A stretch of 64,000 nucleotides of DNA from the NCBI GenBank assembly GCA_949152475.1, contig OX424557.1, forward strand, positions 24,985,462-25,049,461. Direction: 5' to 3'. Position 1 is the first letter of the stretch. Each line of letters starts with the position of its first letter. Of this stretch, positions 47,779 through 59,993 are shown piece by piece. The notes under the pieces are model-generated. The model worked only from the letters and a program-made list of their open reading frames with translations, was not told where the DNA came from and searched no databases. Origin of the DNA: Terebella lapidaria (lineage: Eukaryota > Annelida > Polychaeta > Terebellida > Terebellidae). Position numbers and translations under genes: made by a program.

Positions 47779-49052
47779 TATCTGGTGCATGCACAGGATC
47801 TTTGGTCATGAGACAGATTAACGTTAAAAACCGGGAATGGGGCCGGTTGCTATGCCGGTTCGTCATGCCCAAAATTTCTGATATAAAGTGGCCTGTTGCT
47901 TGACCCAGACTGTATTTAGACATGAGTTTTAGACTTTATCATACCAGTTGGACACCTCTGAGTCAAAAAACAAAAGAAATGTTGTTTGAGATGTGCACTT
48001 GGATACATATATGATATACTGTACTACTTCGCAACCGAGTGTGTATATTTAGAAGGGGACATGTCCACAGGGGGTAATCGTTTCTACAGCTTATTAGCAT
48101 CTGAACGGATTGAGAATCAAATTCACCCCACTGCTCTTTCTACTTTGATATCTCAGCGAGTTTTCAAGTTATTCCAAATGTGAAAAGTGGACCATAAACT
48201 AGAAATAACACTGCAACTGACTGCAAGGAAATTCTTTAAAATTAATATTCAGTAAATGTGTGAAAATTGGAGTCATGAAAACATAAAAAATATCTGTAAA
48301 ATCCAAAAAACTCATAGGATTCTGATTAAGTTTTGTCAGATTATAGACACAGTTCGAGGTCGATCATGGAATTGACATATTTATCTGATTGCCATACCCC
48401 TTCTAAATGACATGGTTCACATTTCATGAGCCCACGATGATTCAAACGGATGCTATTACAGAAAACGTGTTTTTCTGGGATTTCGATGACCTTGACCTTG
48501 ACCTTTGACTTTTGTACTTGAGTTCGTAGAGGTCAATGCTGTCAAAATGCAGATCAAATTTCAAGGGATTTCATACACTATTGACGATGTTATGACCCTT
48601 TGAAATTTCGGATTATTGACGTTTAATACGTCATTGTGACGTCAGTTTACGTCGCAGCACCAAAAATGAGATATCACTGGAATCAGGGGCTCAAGACCTT
48701 TCCAACGATATACTACTCGATATACTGCGCCGACCTTCGTATTTTGACCTTGACTTCGACCTCAGGCGAACTTCTCAAGGTCAAGGTCAAAGGTCAAGGT
48801 CAAGGTCACGGAAGATAGAACTCGAATATATCTACAATATGCACTTGATCTGAAGTCTCTACGACGATTAGAACTGGAGTTATGAGCACTTATGTGTTTT
48901 CGACGTTTTGCGTGACCTTGACCTTGCTATTTGACCTTGAGCTTAAAGAGTCTGGGACCTTCCTTTCTCAGCCAAAAATCTTTCTACCAAATTTCATGAA
49001 TTTCCAATGAGAACTGTGGCCTGTAGAGCGCACACAAACAAACAAACAAACA
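47779..49052 (-). repeat. Head-plus-core unit, twin of the 55-58 kb units
   Basis: Landmarks match 55189-56462 at a constant offset of 7410 bp, with few differences seen outside the upstream head. It ends in a CAAA tract (49032-49055). Confidence 0.8.
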
Positions 49053-50394
49053 AACGAGAGCCCCTAGGGCACCCACTTGCCGGAACGCATACTCATAATA
49101 TTTGACAGGTTTCAATGAATTTGAAATTTCCAACTGTATCCTATTCAATATGGTGCACTGATGTTTCCAACTGTATCCTATTCAATATGGTACACTGAAC
49201 TTTGTACTCGACCTTGATATTGACTTGTGGCGAACCTCTCAAGGTCAAGGTCAAAGGTCACATTCAAGGTCACTCATGAAAGGCCTTTTAATATGCCACA
49301 ATATGGTCTTAGTTTGAACTCTCTGCGACGATTAGTTCCGAAGTTATGGCCATTTATGTGATTTTGACCTTTCTCTTGACCTTGACCTCGACCTTTGACC
49401 TTGAGTCACGAAAATTGTGCATTGTCTGTGTATGAAGACATATAGTTTACCTGTATAATTCCATCAGAATCGAACAAGGTTTGTGGACACTATGACCATT
49501 TGAAAGTTCGAAAAAATTACGTTTATGACGTCACTGTGACGTCAATAAACGTCACATCTCAAAACTGATGAGAAAGTATGTACCAGGGAGTCAAGACCTT
49601 TCATTTGATATACTACTTGATAGGTTTCAGTTAGTTTTGAAATTTGACCTTGAAGTTTTCCTCATATGACCTTATTTTCCTGACCAAGTTCAAGGTCAAT
49701 CGTGAAATTGACATATACCCTCGATTGCTATGTCTCTTCTGAATGATATGGTTCGAATTTCATGAACCTACAACAATTCAAATGGATGTTATTACCGGAA
49801 ACGTGTTTTTCTGGGATTTCGATGACCTTGACCTTGACCTTTGACCTTTGTACTTTAATTACTAGAGGTCATTACTGTCAATATGCACATCAAATTTTAA
49901 GAGATTCCATACAGTATTGACGATGTTATGGCCTTTTGAAATTTCGGAAATTTGACGTTTATGACGTCATTGTGACGTCAGTGTACGTCGCAGCGCCGAA
50001 AATAAGGTATCACTGCAATCAGGGGGCCAAGACCTTTCCAACGATATACTACTCGATATGATTCGCTGACCTTCGTACTTGACCTTGACATTCACCTCAT
50101 GGCGAACTTCTCAAGGTCAAGGTCAAATGTCAAGGTCAAGGTCACAAAAGATAGAACTCGAGTTTATCTACAATATGAACTTGGTTTGAAGTCTCTATAA
50201 CGAATAGAACCAGAGTTATGGCCACTTATGTGTTTTTAACATTTTGCATGACCTTGACCTTGACCTTTGACCTAGAATCACCAAAAACGTGCAGTCGCGA
50301 ACCATCATCCTAGAGAATATGCACACCAAGTTTGGGGAGAATCAAGAGAAAATTGTGGACGCTAGAGGGGGCACAAACAAACAAACAAACAAAC
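49053..50394 (-). mobile_element. Element U, 3' end of a GCCGG-subfamily element
   Basis: The stem-loop is GCCC-CTA-GGGC (49060-49070), with a CTA loop in place of ATA, followed by ACTTGCCGGAAC (49075-49086). The core has the two alternating segment types. It ends at a CAAAC tract in which element X2 sits. The best candidate for its 5' end is the perfect hairpin at 55001-55028. Confidence 0.6.
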
Positions 50395-52133
50395 GAGAGC
50401 CCATAGGGCACACACTTGCCAGAACCAAAATATATGTCATATGCCAATGACATGACATATGGATTTAACAAATTGACGAAACTTACTTCCCTACTTACTA
50501 CGTTTACTTACTTACTTTACTTCACTTCACTTTACTTCACAAACTACTCATACTGTCATTGTTACCTCATTGAACGTCACAGTGCCAAAAATGAGACATC
50601 ACTGGACTTAGGAGACCAAAAACTTTCTAAAGGTATACTACCCGATATGGTGAGCTGAACTTCGTACTTGCCCTCGACATTGAGCTCATCACAAAGTCTC
50701 AAGAACAAGGTCAAAGGTCAAATTCAAAGTCGAATAAGGAAGATTTTTTAATATGCTGCAATATGATCCTAGTTTGAACTCTCTACGACGATTAGTTTCG
50801 AAGTAATGGCCATTTATGTGATTTTGACGTAATTATGAAGTCATTTGTCGTCAATTCTATACTGCAAACTTACTGTGAAATGATTTTTTTGAATATGCAT
50901 GTCAAAATAATTTATATATGTATTATATTATCAGCAGACAAGATCATAATATCTTGAAATAATAAGTTTTCTTTGAAAATTTAGCGATTTGTTGCCACAA
51001 AAACGTCAATTACGTCAAAACGGATATATGGATTGAGCTAAAAATTGATAGAAACCATCACAGGACGAGTCCACATCGTTTGTGTATGCTAGATCTGCAG
51101 TAAATGTGATAACTTTGCACATCTGACACTTAAAAGGCCTAAATGTCAGTCTGAAATCACTCTTGACGCCATTATGACGTCAATTAACGTCCGATTCCAA
51201 AAATGACAACATATTTGGAAAGTACTCTCGAAGACCTTCCAAACGAGCTACTACTCGATATTTTTGCAAAAGGTCAAGGTCAAGGTCATTTTTTAGGTCA
51301 ATTTCGACCTTAGGCGCTTGCAAAGGCTATCGGTCATACGCCTTAGGTGTAAATGCAAAAGTTGTTGAGCTAAGTTAGTGCAATACTGTGGATTTACTTT
51401 CGTATCTCTATCTTGCTTACTTCCTGAGATATAGTGACCTACATGGTTTTCACTTGCGGGTCAATGTTGACCTTGACTTTCGACCTACGACCTTGAAATT
51501 TCGTGGATCAAAAGAAGTCATCCTTGCTAATTAACAGGTTCTTCATTGGATTCGTACGCACATTTTTGACGCTTTTATCAGCATGGACAGCTTGAAAAAT
51601 GCAATTTGGCTTATAATGGGACCGATTTCGTTGCCATAGAAACGTCAATTACGTCATAACGAATTGGCCGATTTGGCTAAAAATTGACATTGAGCATAAG
51701 GGACCGGTCCCACATCGTTTCCAAGCATCAGATCGAAAATCGGAGGAGGTGACCTCCAAGGTCAAATATTCGACCTCAGGCGAACTTCTCAAGTTCAAGG
51801 TCAAATGTCAAGGACAAGGTCACGAAAGATAGAACTCGAGTTTATCTACAATATGAACTTGATTTGAAGTCTCTAGCACTATTAGAACCGAAGTTATGGC
51901 CACTTATGTGTTTTCAACGTTTTGCTTGACCTTGACCTTGACCTTTGACCTACATACACCAAAATAGGACGTTTTCCGCGCGGTATACTAGAGAATATGT
52001 ACACGAAATTTGGAGGAAATCGGGTGAGAAATGTGGACGCTAGGCTGTAAACAAACAAACAAACAAACACACAAACAAACACATCCACGAACAGACCAAC
52101 ATACTTGCCAAAATCGAAGATTCTGGCAAGTAA
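50395..52133 (-). mobile_element. Complete element X2 (GCCAG subfamily)
   Basis: It is a near full-length relative of X1 at an offset of 14248 bp. The stem-loop is at 50399-50409, ACTTGCCAGAAC at 50414-50425 and the 5' terminal hairpin at 52103-52131. It shares the ATATGTCAT/ATGACATAT inverted repeat and a (GTTT)n tract (about 52048-52090), with scattered substitutions and small indels against X1. Confidence 0.78.
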
Positions 52134-52194
52134 CAAACAAAAAAACAAACGGCACCGATCAACATACTTGACAAAATCTTTGATTTCGTCAAGT
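52134..52194 (-). other. CAAA tract and terminal hairpin, GACG subfamily
   Basis: The hairpin at 52166-52194 has minus-strand arms ACTTGACGAAATC and GATTTTGTCAAGT with one G.T pair. It is preceded by CGATCAACAT where other hairpins have GACCAACAT. Confidence 0.72.
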
Positions 52195-53706
52195 AATAAT
52201 ATCCGGTGCATATATACAAGCTATTGGGCCTTAGGCAATGCACTACATGTATTATAAACCTGTAACAGTGCTCACAGTGCTCACAAACCCGGTGCTCACA
52301 AACCCCTGTTCGTCATCCCCAAAAGTTGTGATATAAAGTGGCCTGTCGCTTGACCCAGACTGTATTTAGACATGAGTTTTAGACTTTATCATACCATTTG
52401 GACACCTCTGAGTCAAAAAACAAAAGAAATGTTGTTTGAGATGTGCACTTGGATACATATATGATATACTGTACTACTATCCAACCGAGTGTGTATATTT
52501 AGAAGGGGACATTTCCACAGGGGGTAATCGTTTCCACAGCTTATTAGCATCTGAACGGATTGAGAATCGAATTCACCCCACTGCTCTTTCTACTTTGATA
52601 TCTCGGCGAGTTTTCAATTTATTCCAAATGTGAAAAGTGGACCATAAACTAGAAATAACACTGCAACTGACTGCAAAGAAATGCTTTATATTAATGTTCA
52701 GTAAATTCGTGAAAATTGGAGCCATGAAAACAATAAAAATATCTGTAAAATCCAAAATACTCATAGGATTCTGATTAAGTTTTGTCAGATTATAGACAAA
52801 GTTCGAGGTCAATCATGGAATTGACATATTTGTCTGATTGCCATACCTCTTCTGAATAACATGGTTCAAATTTCATGAGCCCACGATGATTCAAACGGAT
52901 GTTATCACCAGAAATGTGTTTTTCTGAGATTTCGATGACCTTGACCTTGACCTTTGACCTTTGTACTTCAGTTCGTAGAGGTCAATGCTGTCAAAATGCA
53001 TATCAAATTTCAACGGATTCCATACACTATTGACGATGTTATGACCCTTTGAAATTTCGGATTTTTGACGTTTATGACGTCATTGTGACGTCAGTTTACG
53101 TCGCAGCGCCAAAAATGAGGTATCACTGGAATCAGGAGCTTAAGACCTTTCCAACGATATACTACTCGATATGCTGCGCCGAACTTCGTACTTGACCTTG
53201 ACTTCGACCTCAACCGAACTTCTCGAGGTCAAGGTCAAAGGTCAAGGTCAAGGTCACAAAAGATAGAACTCGAGTATATCTACAATATGCACTTAATTTG
53301 AAGTCTCTATGATAATTAGAACCGGAGTTATAGTCTTTTATGTGTTTTTCATGTTTTCTGTTGCCATGGAAACAATTTTTTAGCGATTTTGACCAAAAGC
53401 AATCGATGTCTGTCTATTGACCTATAGAACTTACCCTGAAAATTTGGTAACAATCCGATCAAAACTGTGGCCTGTAAAGCGCTAACATACAAACAAACAA
53501 ACAAACAAACAAACAAACAAACAAAAAAACAAACGGCACCGATCAACATACTTGACAAAATCTTTGATTTCGTCAAGTAACAAACAGACAAACACATCCA
53601 CAAACCAACTGACCAACATACTTGCCAAAATCGAAGATTCTGGCAAGTAACAAACACATCCACGAACAGACCAACATACTTGCCAAAATCGAAGATTCTG
53701 GCAAGT
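52195..53706 (-). repeat. Array 2 unit 1 with three terminal hairpins
   Basis: The head here is the CCGGTGCATATATAC type with a GCCTTAGGC stem. The joint carries a GACG hairpin (53550-53578) and two GCCAG hairpins (53620-53648, 53678-53706) in CAAAC/CATCC repeats. An X-box-like site is at 53360-53373. Confidence 0.78.
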
Positions 53707-55154
53707 AATAAAGTTGTGATATAAAGTGGCCTGTGGCTTGACCCAGACTGTATTTAGACATGAGTTTTAGACTTTATTATATCAGTTGGACACCTGTGAG
53801 TCAGAAAACAAAAGAATTGTTTCGTTGTTTGAGATGTGCACTTGGATACATATATGATATACTGTACTACTGTTCAACCGAGTGTGTATATTTAGAAGGG
53901 GACATGTCCACAGGGGGTAATCGTTCCTACAGCTTATTGTTGTGTGAACGGATTGAGAATCAGATTCACCCCATTGCTCTTTCTACTTTGATATCTCGGC
54001 GAGTTTTCAATTTATTCCAAATGTAAAAAGTGCATTATAAACTAGAAATAACACTGCAACTGACTGTATGAAATGCTTTAGAATTGAATGTTCAGTAAAT
54101 TTGTGAAAATTGGAGCCATGAAAACATTGAAAATATCTGTAAAATCCAGAATCCTCATAAGATTCTGATTAAGTTTTGTCAGATTATAGACAAAGTTCGA
54201 GGTAAATCATAGAATTGACATATTTATCTGATTGATATACCTCTTCTGAATGACATGGTTCAAATTTCATGAACCTACGACAATTCCAACAGATGTTATT
54301 ACCGGAAACGTGTTTTTCTGGGATTTCGATGACCTTGACCTTGACCTTTGACCTTTGCACTTCAAGTCGTAGAGGTCAATGCTGTCAATATGCATATCAA
54401 GTTTCAATGGATTCCATACACTATTGACGATGTTATGGCCTTTTGAAATTTCGGATTTTCGACGTTTATGATGTCATTGTGACGTCAGTTTACGTCGCAG
54501 CGCAAAAAATAAGATATCACTGGAATCAGGGGCTCAAGACCTTTCTAACGATATACTACTCGATATGCTGCGCCGACCTTCGTACTTGACCTTGACTTCG
54601 ACCTCAGGCGAACTTCTCAAGGTCAAGGTCAAATGTCGAGATCAAGGTCACAGAAGATAGAACTCGAGTTTATCTACAATATGAACTTAATTTGAAGTCT
54701 CTAGGACCATTAGAACCGAAGTTATGACCACTTATGTGTTTTTGACGTTTTGCGTGACCTTGACCTTGACCTTCGACCTTTACACACCAAAATAGGACGT
54801 TTTCTTGCCACAAGTTCACAGAATATATACACGACTTTTGTAAGGTTTCGATCAAGAATTGGGGACGCTAGAGTGGGCACAAACAAACAAACAAACAAAC
54901 AGACAAACACATCCACAAACCAACTGACCAACATACTTGCCAAAATCGAAGATTCTGGCAAGTAACAAACACACAAACCGACAAACCAACCGACCAACAT
55001 ACTTGCCGGAATTTAAATTCCGGCAAGTAACAAACAAACATACATACAAACAAACAAACGGAACCGATCAACATACTTGACAAAATCTTTGATTTCGTCA
55101 AGTAACAAACGGAACCGATCAACATACTTGACAAAATCTTTGATTTCGTCAAGT
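53707..55154 (-). repeat. Array 2 unit 2 with four terminal hairpins
   Basis: The head is cut short in nearly the same way as in the left macrosatellite (AATAAAGTTGTGATATAAAG-like start), and the sequence is closer to that array than its neighbours are. The joint holds hairpins of three subfamilies: GCCAG (54935-54963), GCCGG (55001-55028) and GACG twice (55075-55103, 55126-55154). Confidence 0.78.
55001..55028. other. Perfect 28-bp palindromic terminal hairpin, GCCGG subfamily
   Basis: Arms ACTTGCCGGAATTT and AAATTCCGGCAAGT are fully complementary with no loop base, the most symmetrical terminal hairpin in the window. Confidence 0.75.
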
Positions 55155-56587
55155 AATAATATCCGGTGCATATAAACAAGCTATTGGGCCTTAGGCAATG
55201 CCCTACATGTACTATGAACCTGTAACAGTGCTCACAATGCTCACGAACCCGGTGCTCACAAACCCCTGTTCGTCATGCCCAAAATTTCTGATATAAAGTG
55301 GCCTGTTGCTTGACCGAGACTGTATTAAGACATGAGTTTTAGACTTTATCATACCAGTTGGACACCTCTGAGTCAAAAAACAAAAGAAATGTTGTTTGAG
55401 ATGTGCACTTGGATACATATATGATATACTGTACTACTTCGCAACCGAGTGTGTATATTTAGAAGGGGACATGTCCACAGGGGGTAATCGTTTCTACAGC
55501 TTATTAGCATCTGAACGGATTGAGAATCAAATTCACCCCACTGCTCTTTCTACTTTGATATCTCAGCGAGTTTTCAAGTTATTCCAAATGTGAAAAGTGG
55601 ACCATAAACTAGAAATAACACTGCAACTGACTGCAAGGAAATTCTTTAAAATTAATATTCAGTAAATGTGTGAAAATTGGAGTCATGAAAACATAAAAAA
55701 TATCTGTAAAATCCAAAAAACTCATAGGATTCTGATTAAGTTTTGTCAGATTATAGACACAGTTCGAGGTCGATCATGGAATTGACATATTTATCTGATT
55801 GCCATACCCCTTCTAAATGACATGGTTCACATTTCATGAGCCCACGATGATTCAAACGGATGCTATTACAGAAAACGTGTTTTTCTGGGATTTCGATGAC
55901 CTTGACCTTGACCTTTGACTTTTGTACTTGAGTTCGTAGAGGTCAATGCTGTCAAAATGCAGATCAAATTTCAAGGGATTTCATACACTATTGACGATGT
56001 TATGACCCTTTGAAATTTCGGATTATTGACGTTTAATACGTCATTGTGACGTCAGTTTACGTCGCAGCACCAAAAATGAGATATCACTGGAATCAGGGGC
56101 TCAAGACCTTTCCAACGATATACTACTCGATATACTGCGCCGACCTTCGTATTTTGACCTTGACTTCGACCTCAGGCGAACTTCTCAAGGTCAAGGTCAA
56201 AGGTCAAGGTCAAGGTCACGGAAGATAGAACTCGAATATATCTACAATATGCACTTGATCTGAAGTCTCTACGACGATTAGAACTGGAGTTATGAGCACT
56301 TATGTGTTTTCGACGTTTTGCGTGACCTTGACCTTGCTATTTGACCTTGAGCTTAACAAAGAGTCTGGGACCTTCCTTTCTCAGCCAAAAATCTTTCTAC
56401 CAAATTTCATGAATTTCCAATGAGAACTGTGGCCTGTAGAGCGCACACAAACAAACAAACAAACAAACAAACATACATACAAACAAACAAACGGAACCGA
56501 TCAACATACTTGACAAAATCTTTGATTTCGTCAAGTAACAAACGGAACCGATCAACATACTTGACAAAATCTTTGATTTCGTCAAGT
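55155..56587 (-). repeat. Array 2 unit 3 (1433 bp)
   Basis: It is nearly identical to the following unit and to 47870-49040. It ends with two GACG hairpins (56508-56536, 56559-56587). Confidence 0.85.
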
Positions 56588-58048
56588 AATAATATCCGGT
56601 GCATATAAACAAGCTATTGGGCCTTAGGCAATGCCCTACATGTACTATGAACCTGTAACAGTGCTCACAATGCTCACGAACCCGGTGCTCACAAACCCCT
56701 GTTCGTCATGCCCAAAATTTCTGATATAAAGTGGCCTGTTGCTTGACCGAGACTGTATTAAGACATGAGTTTTAGACTTTATCATACCAGTTGGACACCT
56801 CTGAGTCAAAAAACAAAAGAAATGTTGTTTGAGATGTGCACTTGGATACATATATGATATACTGTACTACTTCGCAACCGAGTGTGTATATTTAGAAGGG
56901 GACATGTCCACAGGGGGTAATCGTTTCTACAGCTTATTAGCATCTGAACGGATTGAGAATCAAATTCACCCCACTGCTCTTTCTACTTTGATATCTCAGC
57001 GAGTTTTCAAGTTATTCCAAATGTGAAAAGTGGACCATAAACTAGAAATAACACTGCAACTGACTGCAAGGAAATTCTTTAAAATTAATATTCAGTAAAT
57101 GTGTGAAAATTGGAGTCATGAAAACATAAAAAATATCTGTAAAATCCAAAAAACTCATAGGATTCTGATTAAGTTTTGTCAGATTATAGACACAGTTCGA
57201 GGTCGATCATGGAATTGACATATTTATCTGATTGCCATACCCCTTCTAAATGACATGGTTCACATTTCATGAGCCCACGATGATTCAAACGGATGCTATT
57301 ACAGAAAACGTGTTTTTCTGGGATTTCGATGACCTTGACCTTGACCTTTGACTTTTGTACTTGAGTTCGTAGAGGTCAATGCTGTCAAAATGCAGATCAA
57401 ATTTCAAGGGATTTCATACACTATTGACGATGTTATGACCCTTTGAAATTTCGGATTATTGACGTTTAATACGTCATTGTGACGTCAGTTTACGTCGCAG
57501 CACCAAAAATGAGATATCACTGGAATCAGGGGCTCAAGACCTTTCCAACGATATACTACTCGATATACTGCGCCGACCTTCGTATTTTGACCTTGACTTC
57601 GACCTCAGGCGAACTTCTCAAGGTCAAGGTCAAAGGTCAAGGTCAAGGTCACGGAAGATAGAACTCGAATATATCTACAATATGCACTTGATCTGAAGTC
57701 TCTACGACGATTAGAACTGGAGTTATGAGCACTTATGTGTTTTCGACGTTTTGCGTGACCTTGACCTTGCTATTTGACCTTGAGCTTAACAAAGAGTCTG
57801 GGACCTTCCTTTCTCAGCCAAAAATCTTTCTACCAAATTTCATGAATTTCCAATGAGAACTGTGGCCTGTAGAGCGCACACAAACAAACAAACAAACAAA
57901 CAAACAAACATACATACAAACAAACAAACGGAACCGATCAACATACTTGACAAAATCTTTGATTTCGTCAAGTAACAAACAAACAAACAAACAAACAAAC
58001 AAACGGAACCGATCAACATACTTGACAAAATCTTTGATTTCGTCAAGT
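56588..58048 (-). repeat. Array 2 unit 4 (1461 bp)
   Basis: It has the same body as unit 3. The 28-bp difference lies in the CAAA tracts around its two GACG hairpins (57945-57973, 58020-58048). Confidence 0.85.
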
Positions 58049-59993
58049 AATAATATCTGGTGCATATATACAAGCTATTGGGCCTTAGGCAATGCACTAC
58101 ATGTATTATAAACCTGTAACAGTGCTCACAATGCTCACAAAACCCTGTTCGTCATCCCCAATAGTTCTGATATAAAGTGGCCTGTCGCTTGACCCAGACT
58201 GTATTTAGACTAGAGTTTTAGGCTTTATTATATCAGTTGGACACCTCTGAGTCTGAAAACAAAAGAATTGTTTTGTTGTTTGAGATGTGCACTTGGATAC
58301 ATATATGATATACTGTACTACTATGCAACCGAGTGTGTATATTTAGAAGGGGACATGTCCACAGGGGGTAATCGTTTCTGCAGCTTATTGGCGTGTGAAC
58401 GGATTGAGAATCAGATTCACCCCACTGCTCGTTCTACTTTGATATCTCGGCGAGTTTTCAATTTATTCCAAATGTGAAAAGTGGACCATAAAGTAGAATT
58501 AACACTGCCACTGACTGCATGAAAAGCTTCGTAATTGAAAGTTCAGTAAATTTTTGAAAATTGGAGCCATTGACACATAAAATGTATTTGAAAGACCCAA
58601 AGACTGATAGGATTCGGATCTTTTGTGACGTCATCAATAGAGCTATTTTTCTCAAAATCATTCTGTAAAGAGCCATTATCCTACAGAATATCTACATCAA
58701 ATTTGAAAAGAATCAAGCAACAAATGTGGACGCTATGAGTATGAAAAGACAAACAAATGAAATTTTCCGTCATAAAAAGGTCAATTAGGCCATTACCACT
58801 GCAATTATTGAACTGATATTTGTCAAATAGCTTCAGTAGGTATCCCCAATACTTCCCAGAGCACCGGATCAACAATAATCATGAATGGTTTATGCATCTC
58901 ATGTAAACAATCAAATGAAGTATGATAAAATCACGTTTCACGTCATTATGACGTCATATGACGTCAGATTCCAAAAATAAGAACATATATCGAAACTACT
59001 CCCGAAGACCTTTCAAACGAGTTACTACTCGATATTTTCGCGAAAGGTCAAGGTCAAGGTCATTTTTTTGGTCAACTTCGACCTCAGGCGCTTGCAAAGG
59101 CTATCGGCCATACGCCTTAGGTGTAAATACAAAAGTTGATAGACTAAGTGAGTGCAATACTTTGGATTTACTTCCGCGTTTCTATCTTTCTTAGTTCCTG
59201 AGATGTAGGGACCTACATGGTTTTCACTTGCAGGTCAATATTGACCTTGGCTTTCGACCTTTGACCTTGAAATTTTTTGGAACACAAGAACTTATCCTTA
59301 ACTATAAACGAGTTTATCATTAGATTTTTAAGCACATTATTGACGCTTTTACCAGCATGGACAGCTTGAAACATGCAATTTCGCTTATAATGGGACTGAT
59401 TTCCTTGCCATAGAAACGTCAATTACGTCATAACGAATTGACCGATCGCGCTAAAAATTGATATTGACCATGAGGGACCGGTCCCACATCGTTTCCAAGC
59501 ATCAGATCGAAAATCGGAGGAGGTGACCTCCAAGGTCAAATATTCGACCTCAGGCGAACTTCTCAAGGTCAAGGTCAAAGGTCAAGGTCAAGGTCACGGA
59601 AAATAGAACTCGAGTATATCTACAATATGCACTTGATTTGAAGTCTCTACGACGATTAGAACTGGAGTTATGAGCACTTATGTGTTTTCGTCGTTTTGCG
59701 TGACCTTGACCTTGTTATTTTACCTTGAGCTTAACAAAGAGTCTGGGACCTTCCTATTTCAGCCTAGAAATTTTCTACTAAATTTCATGAATTTCCAATG
59801 AGAACTGTGGCCTGTAGAGGGCACACAAACAAACAAACAAACAAACAAACAAACAAACAAACAAACAAACAAACATACAAACAAACGGAACCGATCAACA
59901 TACTTGACAAAATCTTTGATTTCGTCAAGTAACAAACATACAAACAAACGGAACCGATCAACATACTTGACAAAATCTTTGATTTCGTCAAGT
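58049..59993 (-). repeat. Array 2 unit 5 (1945 bp), recombinant with an X-type core
   Basis: The head is of the array type to about 58620. The segment to about 59560 then matches the core of X1/X2 (compare 36960-37530), and the array type resumes after GACCTCAGGCGAACTTCTC. The joint has a long CAAA tract (59823-59886) and two GACG hairpins (59902-59930, 59965-59993). Confidence 0.75.
59823..59886. repeat. Long (CAAA)n microsatellite
   Basis: About 60 bases of CAAA repeats with a single CATA interruption lie just before the hairpins. This is the longest such tract in the window. Confidence 0.88.
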
